Positions 1 to 5,922 are shown, numbered from the stretch's first letter. The stretch is DNA of 6,347 nucleotides from Thermoprotei archaeon (GCA_003649445.1 QMRV01000109.1:1-6347), one strand, 5' to 3'. Notes: generated by a model from the sequence alone, not told the origin. Program-made: numbers and translations.

Positions 1-595
1 CCATTTCAATGAACTGTTTTGCTTGGTTTTTATCATTTATTGTCCACGTTAATACCTTAAATCCTGCATTGTGGAGCTGGTCTATTATCCTTCTGTTTAA
101 AAGAGATAAATGTATTGATACCATGTCGGCGTCGGCCTTCGAGGCAATATCTACTATGTCTATTGGTAGTATATTTATAGAGGCTATTGTCACGATGTCT
201 CTGCGGCGCTCTTTAATCTCTTTTATAACTGGATGCAGTTCAGATGTTACATAGATTTTTCCTTTAAAGCCGCTGACATCAAGAAGACTTAGCAGTTTAT
301 CAACTATGCCTAATTGCTTGATGTCTATCATTATGTCAGCTTTACCATTTATCATTTCCAATATGCGGCTTAGCTTAAGTGGTTTTACGAGAGGATCTCG
401 GTAGAAGAAATGATAGTCTATCCAAGCCATGATTTTACCGAAAATACTGGCTCTCCGTATAGGGCTCGGCCCGTGTACTGCATAAAAATCATCGTTAATG
501 AACCTTGTGTCAACTTCTATAATGGGTGTGCCGACATGTAGATACCACCATAGGATTCTGAGAGTATTACCACGGTGACCTATAACTAACACCAC
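1..595 (-). CDS. Glycerophosphodiester phosphodiesterase family protein (partial, C-terminus beyond window)
   Basis: Family members hydrolyse glycerophosphodiesters to sn-glycerol 3-phosphate and an alcohol, using a metal-dependent TIM-barrel with two catalytic histidines. About 198 codons are visible. Near the N-terminus is VIGHRG (first catalytic His), followed by IIEVDTR (the usual E-x-D metal ligands) about 20 residues on. Then comes AVHG (second His, where many bacterial members have HHD), MIDIK at the usual LEIK strand, and LTWTIND, matching the late V-x-W-T-x-N strand. The start is taken as GTG 595; GTG 592 is equally possible. An in-frame GTG at 616 lies upstream of the predicted transcription start and is less likely. 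No signal peptide is seen, so the protein is probably cytoplasmic. Full members are about 230-250 residues, so some 30-50 residues are missing on the left. The true substrate is not determined by sequence. The family call is secure. Confidence 0.88.
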   Translation of the reverse strand, partial: MVLVIGHRGNTLRILWWYLHVGTPIIEVDTRFINDDFYAVHGPSPIRRASIFGKIMAWIDYHFFYRDPLVKPLKLSRILEMINGKADIMIDIKQLGIVDKLLSLLDVSGFKGKIYVTSELHPVIKEIKERRRDIVTIASINILPIDIVDIASKADADMVSIHLSLLNRRIIDQLHNAGFKVLTWTINDKNQAKQFIEM

Positions 596-630
596 TATAT
601 ACCACTGGTGTAGCACTATTTTCTCTTAGA

Positions 631-637
631 ATAAATA
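631..637 (-). promoter_or_regulatory. Putative TATA element of the phosphodiesterase gene
   Basis: On the minus strand this reads TATTTAT. Its centre predicts transcription starting near 608, about 12 nt before the GTG at 595, so the mRNA would have a very short leader. This also argues against the in-frame GTG at 616 as start codon. No Shine-Dalgarno-like motif lies before GTG 595. The call rests on spacing and base composition only. Confidence 0.45.
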
Positions 638-683
638 CATTACTCTTCTAGAAGCCGAAAGAAACTTGATGATAAATAAAGAC

Positions 684-1814
684 CTATATGTGATCTAGTG
701 AAGTAAAGTGCATTGGCAGAGGCAGTATTGATGCTAAAGCCGCGGGCACTTTAACTGGCACTTCGTATACTCCGTTGAAAAGAAGTTTTACAGCATCTCT
801 CTCGCTTAAAACTACAATAGGCTTCTTCTCTTTACTCTCGATAGCTACACTTCCTTTACTTAGTTCTAAATGAACTGCTTCACCTGACTCTTTGATTTTA
901 AGCGTGACTTCTACTTCTATTTCTTCACATCTCTTTTCAAGTAACGGCCTGTATGCTTCAAGCAGTTTCTTTAAGTCTAGTATCTTTGCCATCGCCTCGT
1001 AGCCTATTCTCATTCCAGTAGACACCTTGAGGAGTTCGTGAAAAGTAGCATACGGGTAATATGGTGCGGCCACGACAGTACCGGATACACCAAATTCCTT
1101 TGACAAATCTGTTAGAAGAGAGTAGAGTAAATTGAGCAGTGATTCTGGTGAACCACCGTACTCAACTATGTCGCCGTAGCGTTCACCGAAGTGTACTACG
1201 TAAGCTGAGTTGTCTTCAGCGATGTATGTTATTAAGCCGGGCATTTTAAAGACTCTTTCGTAGAAATCGTCGCTGCGCTCTAGTCGAAGAGGCTCTTTTT
1301 TATGAAGCTGCTTAATCACATTTAGTTTAGAGTAATCTACGTCGAGCCTATCGTAGTCTATTTTCTTGACCTTCGCTTCTATTTTAAGTGATCTAAGGGA
1401 AACGGTAATGTAGGCTAGTTTACCGGCGTTCTCGTAGCCGAAGTGCCCGTAGCGCTGACGGTCGCCCCAAAGTACTGAAAGAGGATAGCCGTCTTTCTTC
1501 ATTTTCTCAATAGCAGCGTTCATTAGCTTCGTCATGTAGCCTCGTCCACGGTACTCTTGTAGAGTAGCTACACCTCCTATTCCTCCGACAGGTATAGTAC
1601 AGTCTTCTACAATAAGCTTGAGAGGAAATATGCCGACATGAGAAACTATTTTTCCGTCAATTTTCAAAATAAGCCTGTTCTCGTAATCAACTGTATCCTT
1701 GCACCATACATGAGGATATCTTCTCGGAAAATAGTCTCTCGTATGCCTATAACACTTCTCCAAGAACCGCATAAACCCGTCGTATTCCTCAGGCTTAAGA
1801 TAACTAACACTCAC
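684..1814 (-). CDS. Eis-like GNAT N-acetyltransferase
   Basis: Probable acetyl-CoA-dependent N-acetyltransferase of the Eis/COG4552 type: two tandem GNAT folds followed by an SCP2-like C-terminal domain, about 400 residues in the family and 376 here. Numbering from GTG 1814, the acetyl-CoA site is clear at about 77-95, with VAT (82-84) then EYRGRGYM (87-94). YPLSVLWGD (110-118) and FGYENAG (125-131) follow, a strand and turn typical of Eis relatives. A degenerate second GNAT region spans about 170-280. A basic/acidic mixed C-terminal domain ends in a short hydrophobic/aromatic tail; in Eis the terminal carboxylate sits at the active site. GTG 1814 is chosen because a TATA tract is centred 26 nt upstream and SVSYLKPEEY is a natural N-terminus. 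An upstream ATG at 1829 and a longer frame to 1862 are open, but the latter adds a hydrophobic N-terminus encoded by the promoter itself. The substrate (protein, polyamine or small molecule) is unknown. CGN arginine codons are common, unlike the ABC operon. Confidence 0.85.
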   Translation of the reverse strand: MSVSYLKPEEYDGFMRFLEKCYRHTRDYFPRRYPHVWCKDTVDYENRLILKIDGKIVSHVGIFPLKLIVEDCTIPVGGIGGVATLQEYRGRGYMTKLMNAAIEKMKKDGYPLSVLWGDRQRYGHFGYENAGKLAYITVSLRSLKIEAKVKKIDYDRLDVDYSKLNVIKQLHKKEPLRLERSDDFYERVFKMPGLITYIAEDNSAYVVHFGERYGDIVEYGGSPESLLNLLYSLLTDLSKEFGVSGTVVAAPYYPYATFHELLKVSTGMRIGYEAMAKILDLKKLLEAYRPLLEKRCEEIEVEVTLKIKESGEAVHLELSKGSVAIESKEKKPIVVLSERDAVKLLFNGVYEVPVKVPAALASILPLPMHFTSLDHI

Positions 1815-1833
1815 ATCTGATACTGCCATTAAG

Positions 1834-1844
1834 AAAATAAATAA
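1834..1844 (-). promoter_or_regulatory. TATA element for the Eis-like gene
   Basis: The minus strand reads TTATTTATTTT, with its best eight bases centred near 1840. That is 26 nt before GTG 1814, the spacing of a leaderless archaeal promoter. ATG 1829 would fall between the TATA box and the predicted start of transcription and so could not be translated from this promoter. Confidence 0.55.
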
Positions 1845-1954
1845 GTTAGGAATCTTCCTCACAAGGGTTCACTAAACTAAGCTATCTGAACTAATCTCAG
1901 TTATAGCTACAGAAGATAAATCTCCTTCATAAGCATCACTATTTTAGTTAAAAT

Positions 1955-1990
1955 GATAAAACTTTGAAAATAATTAAATAAAGTGTATCT
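1955..1990 (-). terminator. Possible T-rich terminator after the ABC operon
   Basis: Downstream of the stop at 2029, the minus strand has clustered T-runs (TTTATTT, ATTATTTTC, GTTTTATC) without a GC hairpin, which suits archaeal T-tract termination. The same bases could be read as AT-rich promoter DNA, so the call is weak. The rest of 1815-2028 shows no convincing gene. Confidence 0.3.
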
Positions 1991-2028
1991 AATGTTAATA
2001 AAGATAGTATTGTTAAATTAATAGTGTG

Positions 2029-3306
2029 CTATGCACTTTTCTTTAATCTCATCCTTCTCCATAGAATCACAATAATTGCTATGATCAATGGAATAACCGC
2101 GACTACTATACCTATAAACCTTGGCAGAAACAGAGAAATACTCCTCCAAACCACAGGAGGCCCTATATCAACATTCGTATCAACCAGCCACATGGGCCAC
2201 AGAAAAGCCTTTATCCCTACAGCTAAAAACACAGGCTCTGGCATGGGAATCCCCCATATAAGTAAACCTGTATCAGTATCATAAAAGTTGACTCCCTTTG
2301 CACTATATCTCCTACCTTCTACAGTCCATAGAGTAGCATTAAAGTATACTATATAAACCCACTGGTCTTGAGGCTTAAAATGAAGAAGAGAAGCTTCTAT
2401 TGATTCTTTACTCACAACTCCCTCAAAAACCTTGTCATATATTCCTACTAAAGTTATCTTTTTACCTACTTGTGGGAGCGGCCATATAAATAACCCAGTT
2501 ATTCCAACTTTTTTACCTTTATAGTAAACTTCTCTCGTTTCTAAAACTACCTCAATATAGCCTGTTTTCATAAATGAGGGAGACATAAACTCCTTACCAT
2601 AAAATCTAGCTCTGTAGCCCACTGCTGTAAAGTTTACGAAGAGAAGTGCTCTTGATCCAGATATATTTATGTATTTCCACGAAAAGTATACAGTCCAGTT
2701 TCCATGAATAGCTGTATTGTTTTCAAGTAGAATAGAGGGTACACCCGGACTCCAGTATACTGCATATGTACCTTTTTTAAACCATAGTGGTTTACAAGCT
2801 ATACGTGGTACTGGTAAAAGAGTTCCCAGAATAATAGCTATTAATAGTGCTGCAAGAACACGTCTTTTAATCACGTTCAAAATGTAAAGACTACAGCCCA
2901 CTATTATTGCTATTAATCCGTGAATAAACAAGTCTTTTTCGATACCATAAAATTCCGCCTTAAGATTTATAGTATATTCCTTTTTAGGATTAAGTGGTGT
3001 GAAAACAAGATATGAGTATGCTCTTTTCTCTATTTTAACTCTGTATATAAAACCTCTAGTATTACTCCATTTCTTTAAAAGAACACCGTTACAATATAGT
3101 GAAACATTCATTTCACCGCCTTCAATAATTACATTTAAGTAGACTTCTCTAGGAGCCCATATGCCTTCTAAGGCCCTAATAGTCGCACCACCTGCAGTAC
3201 CATAGACACATGTCAGTTTATTAGTGAAGTATCCCCTTACAATTGCTGCAGTAAGTAGTCCTATTCCACACGCAATTAATATTATAGCTAGAGTCCTAAT
3301 ATTCAT
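2029..3306 (-). CDS. Four-helix membrane protein with two large extracytoplasmic domains, third gene of ABC operon
   Basis: I do not recognise a family. The protein is 425 residues from ATG 3306. Hydrophobic helices lie at about 5-23, 126-144, 149-167 and 396-416. Basic residues (IKRR between helices 2 and 3, RRMRLKK at the end) place those parts in the cytoplasm. Residues about 24-125 and 168-395 would then be outside; both look beta-rich and aromatic. All six N-x-S/T sequons (N67, N196, N203, N214, N225, N323) fall in these outside parts, consistent with archaeal N-glycosylation. A YDTDTGLL segment near 342-349 resembles turns common in archaeal exported beta domains. The start is ATG 3306 because GGTGA at 3316-3312 sits 5 nt before it; the frame also opens at GTG 3315, directly after the permease stop, but that codon lies inside the GGTGA. 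As last gene of an ABC-2 operon it may be a surface subunit, substrate receptor, or immunity/processing partner. That role is inference from position. Confidence 0.75.
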   Translation of the reverse strand: MNIRTLAIILIACGIGLLTAAIVRGYFTNKLTCVYGTAGGATIRALEGIWAPREVYLNVIIEGGEMNVSLYCNGVLLKKWSNTRGFIYRVKIEKRAYSYLVFTPLNPKKEYTINLKAEFYGIEKDLFIHGLIAIIVGCSLYILNVIKRRVLAALLIAIILGTLLPVPRIACKPLWFKKGTYAVYWSPGVPSILLENNTAIHGNWTVYFSWKYINISGSRALLFVNFTAVGYRARFYGKEFMSPSFMKTGYIEVVLETREVYYKGKKVGITGLFIWPLPQVGKKITLVGIYDKVFEGVVSKESIEASLLHFKPQDQWVYIVYFNATLWTVEGRRYSAKGVNFYDTDTGLLIWGIPMPEPVFLAVGIKAFLWPMWLVDTNVDIGPPVVWRSISLFLPRFIGIVVAVIPLIIAIIVILWRRMRLKKSA

Positions 3307-3311
3307 AGATT

Positions 3312-3316
3312 TCACC
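3312..3316 (-). promoter_or_regulatory. Ribosome-binding site that decides the start of the third operon gene
   Basis: The minus strand reads GGTGA, complementary to the archaeal 16S 3' end. It begins on the last base of the permease stop TAG and lies 5 nt before ATG 3306. This favours ATG 3306 over GTG 3315, which is part of the site itself, and implies translational coupling. Confidence 0.7.
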
Positions 3317-4068
3317 TAATCTAAATCCATTCTCCTAAAAACAATAAGAGATAATATTAAACATATGACAGAAAAACTAATGTAAAGCACTAATGTGTAA
3401 AGTGCTCCTGACTCAATTAGTACCCTAAGCGGAGCTCGAGAAAGAAAAGCTCCATAAAAGCTGAGAGCCAGTCTATTCAAGTTAACTATATTTGCTAATT
3501 CCCAGAGTCTTAGTGCTCTAAAGAAATCTGTGATAGATTCTACTATATATAGTGAAAAGAGAGTTCCGGCAAAAGATAGTAATGGTTCTCTCATTATTAA
3601 GCATAAAAGAGTCGCTAAACTAGAGTAAGAAAGCAACTTTAATACAAAAGTGACTATTACTGAAGTTACTGCTCTACTATCCACCGAGAAAACAATTTTC
3701 GCATAGAATATTGGTAGAAAGCATGCAGTAAGTAGAACTAAGAAATTGAGTACTACTTTCGCAGATAATACGTAGTCTCTTTTAATAGGATGACTTAGAA
3801 GAGACTTCATGAGACCTGAAGAAATACAGTCAGCTATACTCTTAGAGTAAATATAGCTAATAATAACAACTAGAAAAATAGGTAAGTATAAACTTCCTGC
3901 TAATGCTTCGAGGATATATGTTTGATTATAATTCGTGCTTACTACGGCCTTAGACCCTCCTAAGCTACACAAATGAAGAACAAAGAAAGCTCCAAATACC
4001 GCTCCCAAAACAGATGGTTTCCATGTTAAATTATATTCTAGCTCAAGAAATTTGAGAAAAGTCTTCAT
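3316..4068 (-). CDS. ABC-2 type transporter permease
   Basis: This is the membrane subunit that pairs with the ATPase encoded just upstream. It has 250 residues with six predicted helices at about 18-36, 58-74, 102-126, 134-156, 163-183 and 220-243, the ABC-2 family layout and size. Between helices 2 and 3 is the typical loop SGLMKSLLSHPIKRDYVLSAK (in part: G85, P94, R97, K104), equivalent to the G-x-n-P-[IV]-x-R-x-n-K coupling segment of ABC-2 permeases. The short cytoplasmic N-terminus (MKTFLKFLELEYN) is an amphipathic lead-in helix usual for the family. The ATG overlaps the ATPase stop as ATGA (4068-4065), and GGTGA lies 4 nt upstream inside the ATPase gene, so the two are made together. 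A homodimer of this subunit plus an ATPase dimer would form a complete transporter, probably an exporter. The substrate is unknown. Confidence 0.88.
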   Translation of the reverse strand: MKTFLKFLELEYNLTWKPSVLGAVFGAFFVLHLCSLGGSKAVVSTNYNQTYILEALAGSLYLPIFLVVIISYIYSKSIADCISSGLMKSLLSHPIKRDYVLSAKVVLNFLVLLTACFLPIFYAKIVFSVDSRAVTSVIVTFVLKLLSYSSLATLLCLIMREPLLSFAGTLFSLYIVESITDFFRALRLWELANIVNLNRLALSFYGAFLSRAPLRVLIESGALYTLVLYISFSVICLILSLIVFRRMDLD

Positions 4069-4961
4069 TTTCTCACCAATTTTTTAAATACTTCTTCTAG
4101 GCTCGCGCCCACAGTCTCTATTTTATAAATGTTGATGTTGTAGTCCGTTAGGAGTGCTAATGTCTTGTATAAATTCCATGCTTCACTAGCTTTTACCAGA
4201 ATATAGTTTTCTTCAACTTCGATTTCATATCCATAGTCTTTTAATAAGTTTGCTAAAGTATAGTTATCTGAGGAAAATATTTTAAATTCACTGTACTTTT
4301 GAGGAGAAATTATATCGCTTAGTTTGCCTTCAGCTACTATTTTACCCTCGTTTATTATTGATACCCAGTTTACGATTTTTTCTAATTCAGGCAAAATATG
4401 CGATGATAATAGGAAACTGATGTTTCGATCTTTATTTAATTCAACTATTTTTTCTAGTATTTCTATTCTACCTAAAGGATCTAAGTTGGCTGTGGGCTCA
4501 TCTAGTATGATTAATTCTGATTCACCTAGTAGTGTTTGAGCAAACCTAAGTCTTTGCATCATTCCAGCAGAAAGACTCCCAATAAGTCTATGTCTAAACT
4601 TCTCTAATCCCACTATTTTAAGAGCTTTGTTAATTTCTCTGAAATCAGCGTTATAGAGAAAAGCAATATATTTCATATATTTTTCTATAGTTAAGTGGGA
4701 TGGTAAAGTTTGATTCTCTAACATAAATCTCGCTCTTCTTCTTATTTCAAGACTTTCTTTCACAACATCTAGATCCAAAACTCTTGCAGAACCTTTATCG
4801 GGTTTAACAAGACCAGCTAAAATATTAATGGTAGTTGTTTTTCCAGCGCCGTTAGGGCCAATAAAACCCGAAATCCCTTTAGGAACATGCATAGTTAAAC
4901 CTCTAAGAGCCTCGATTCTCTCGAAAAACTTAACTAAATTCTCTGTTTCTACCGTGTACAC
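4065..4961 (-). CDS. ABC transporter ATP-binding protein (ABC-2 / CcmA type)
   Basis: This is the cytoplasmic ATPase powering the ABC-2 permease. It has 298 residues, normal for the family. Visible motifs in order are: Walker A GPNGAGKTT (35-43); the Q-loop region FMLENQ (79-84) with Glu where Gln is classical, a frequent variant in this subfamily; signature LSAGMMQR (130-137); Walker B LIILDEP (150-156) with the catalytic Glu; D-loop NLDP (159-162); and H-loop SSH (186-188). All catalytic residues are present, so it should be active. Residues about 215-298 form an alternating alpha/beta regulatory tail of the DUF4162 sort seen on exporter ATPases, ending ASLEEVFKKLV. The start is GTG 4961, 27 nt downstream of the centre of an 11-bp A/T tract and without a Shine-Dalgarno site, hence probably leaderless. 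It is the first gene of a three-gene operon. Confidence 0.93.
   Translation of the reverse strand: MYTVETENLVKFFERIEALRGLTMHVPKGISGFIGPNGAGKTTTINILAGLVKPDKGSARVLDLDVVKESLEIRRRARFMLENQTLPSHLTIEKYMKYIAFLYNADFREINKALKIVGLEKFRHRLIGSLSAGMMQRLRFAQTLLGESELIILDEPTANLDPLGRIEILEKIVELNKDRNISFLLSSHILPELEKIVNWVSIINEGKIVAEGKLSDIISPQKYSEFKIFSSDNYTLANLLKDYGYEIEVEENYILVKASEAWNLYKTLALLTDYNINIYKIETVGASLEEVFKKLVRK
4073..4077 (-). promoter_or_regulatory. Ribosome-binding site of the permease gene
   Basis: The minus strand reads GGTGA, 4 nt before ATG 4068 and within the last codons of the ATPase gene. Together with the ATGA overlap it indicates coupled translation. It contrasts with the ATPase gene, which has no such site and appears leaderless. 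Confidence 0.7.
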
Positions 4962-4982
4962 AATTTTATAGAGTAAAGACCG

Positions 4983-4993
4983 ATATATATATA
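4983..4993. promoter_or_regulatory. Shared bidirectional TATA element between the ABC operon and the small exported-protein gene
   Basis: Eleven alternating A/T bases read as TATA on either strand. The centre (4988) is 27 nt from GTG 4961 on the minus strand and 28 nt from ATG 5016 on the plus strand, the archaeal leaderless spacing in both directions. AAA-containing flanks (GTAAAGACCG on the plus side, ACAAATCGCT on the minus side) could serve as weak BRE elements. No other convincing TATA box lies in the 54-nt gap. One tract may therefore serve both genes, with polymerase recruited in one direction at a time. Confidence 0.65.
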
Positions 4994-5015
4994 GCGATTT
5001 GTACAGATATAATTA

Positions 5016-5459
5016 ATGCTAGGTAAGAATGAAGTTTTAATAGTATTTTTAGCGTTTGCATTATCAGTTATATTAGCGACGATAACTTATTGTAGCTATC
5101 CTGGACCAGATTCAGAAACAAAAAGTGTAGGCGATGTACTTCCCTACGGTTCATGGATCTTAAGAGCAAGCATTACTGCTTACTATATTACAGATGACCC
5201 ATATCACTATGGAAAAGCAGTTCACAGTGCAGGCTCTAGTGCGACAGGCTACGTTGTATACAAGGATTGGCTTACCATGTATATGTATACAGAGAATTAT
5301 GAAGATTGGACTTACACTGGTGGAGACTCCATTAGTGTATCGTACAGTGGTCTATACACTCGATTTGCTAAGACTAAGGCTATGAGAACATTTGAAGACA
5401 CTAGGCTAGGATACTTTTGGACTGCTTCAGTAGAGGCAGACGTGGTTGCTTCTCCCTAA
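5016..5459 (+). CDS. Small exported Tyr/Trp-rich protein of unknown function
   Basis: No family is recognised with confidence. The 147-residue protein begins with MLGKN, then a hydrophobic stretch at about 7-24: a Sec signal peptide or N-terminal anchor. The mature part is acidic-to-neutral and unusually aromatic, with 16 Tyr and 4 Trp in the whole protein, a single Cys (C26) just after the hydrophobic segment, and two His (H64, H70) in DPYHYGKAVHSAGSSATG (61-78). Strand-like alternation in 79-140 suggests a compact beta domain outside the cell. ATG 5016 fits a leaderless start 28 nt from the shared TATA tract. It faces the ABC operon head to head, so it may be that transporter's substrate, partner or sensor; this is inference. 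The Y-H-x-G-x(3)-H-S-A pattern and aromatic C-terminal part faintly recall lactococcin 972-type bacteriocins, which I regard as a lead, not an assignment. Confidence 0.75.
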   Translation: MLGKNEVLIVFLAFALSVILATITYCSYPGPDSETKSVGDVLPYGSWILRASITAYYITDDPYHYGKAVHSAGSSATGYVVYKDWLTMYMYTENYEDWTYTGGDSISVSYSGLYTRFAKTKAMRTFEDTRLGYFWTASVEADVVASP

Positions 5460-5470
5460 TATTTAAATTT

Positions 5471-5498
5471 ATTTTTTACCCTCTCTTCTTTTGTGTTT
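5471..5498 (+). terminator. Pyrimidine-rich T-tract terminator after the small exported-protein gene
   Basis: Starting 11 nt after the stop codon is a run with T6 followed by CCCTCTCTTCTTTT and GTGTTT. It has no stable hairpin. Oligo-T runs of this kind terminate archaeal RNA polymerase, so the small gene is probably transcribed alone. Confidence 0.55.
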
Positions 5499-5580
5499 CA
5501 GTGATAGTTTAAATATACTTTGGAAACTATTTTTATGAAAACTTCTATTATAGTCAACTTACATCTTAATTACTAAAAAC

Positions 5581-5589
5581 TTTTATTTA
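5581..5589 (+). promoter_or_regulatory. TATA/BRE promoter for the small RNA
   Basis: The sequence reads TTTTATTTA, preceded by AAAAAC as a plausible BRE. Its centre at 5585 predicts initiation near 5611, ten bases before the C box at 5621. No protein gene starts at that distance except a 10-codon frame, which supports a non-coding transcript. Confidence 0.5.
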
Positions 5590-5610
5590 CCGTAGTTCAT
5601 GTAATATTAG

Positions 5611-5682
5611 GAATTTGGCTATGATGACCGCTTCTGATAAGGATTTGCGGTGACATAAAACCGCGGGTCTGAGCTCTTCTAA
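5611..5682 (+). ncRNA. Candidate C/D box guide RNA (2'-O-methylation sRNA)
   Basis: Such RNAs bind L7Ae, Nop5 and fibrillarin and direct ribose methylation of rRNA or tRNA. A perfect C box ATGATGA lies at 5621-5627 and a D box CTGA at 5669-5672. The C-to-D span of 52 nt is the usual archaeal size. A degenerate C' box GTGACAT (5650-5656) leaves exactly 12 nt of guide (5657-5668) before the D box. By the D-plus-five rule the target would be ACCCGCGGTTTT, methylated at the first G. The D' box is unclear: CTGA at 5634-5637 is only 6 nt after the C box. ATTAGGA (5606-5612) can pair with TTCTAAT (5677-5683), but with an internal loop before the C/D motif. A T-rich stretch (5683-5688) may end it. 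I could not assign an rRNA or tRNA target. An alternative is a 10-codon leaderless frame at 5621-5653. Confidence 0.45.
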
Positions 5683-5922
5683 TTTTCTGCATACTGCCCT
5701 AATGATATTGTCTTTGAGCCTACTCTTCTTTAACTATTGTTTAGTAAGCTTGGAAAACTTCAAATAACTTAGAAAATGTCTTCATTCTGTTAATTGAGAT
5801 TCAGAAAACTTAGTCTTCTAAGGGAGGAAAGTAGGAGGTAAAAAAGCTAAGAATATTTAAACGAAAAGGTGCCTTTAAGTAGTATGCGAAACTTAACTGT
5901 AGACTTCTCTCATAAAATAATC

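Noticed and set aside
79..82. Replacement of Gln by Glu in the ATPase Q-loop (position 82 of the protein, minus-strand gene at 4065-4961; coordinates here are residues)
   Set aside because: This variant is common in ABC-2 exporter ATPases and does not suggest inactivity.
9..254. Plus-strand open frame of 81 codons
   Set aside because: It lies antisense to the phosphodiesterase gene, whose catalytic motifs are clear. No promoter or ribosome site is present.
1890..1945. Second C/D-box-like pair on the minus strand (GTGATGC 1939-1933, CTGA 1900-1897)
   Set aside because: The C box is imperfect, no C' or D' boxes are seen, the span is short, and no TATA box lies at the right distance.
2024..2284. 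Plus-strand open frame of 86 codons
   Set aside because: It is antisense to the C-terminal part of the operon membrane protein and has low-complexity composition without start signals.
4983..4993. A/T dinucleotide run as a simple microsatellite
   Set aside because: It is only 5.5 units long, and its position fits promoter spacing on both sides.
5504..5534. 7-bp inverted repeat with T5, like a rho-independent terminator
   Set aside because: The stem is A/T only with one G-C pair and a 13-nt loop, so it is too weak. The preceding pyrimidine T-tract explains termination better.
5657..5668. Guide of the small RNA pairing to the 16S 530-loop CCGCGGU
   Set aside because: Only 7 nt agree and flanking bases mismatch, which is shorter than usual for a C/D guide duplex.
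5702..5767. 21-codon hydrophobic micro-frame
   Set aside because: It has no TATA box or ribosome site at working distance, and such frames are expected by chance in AT-rich DNA.
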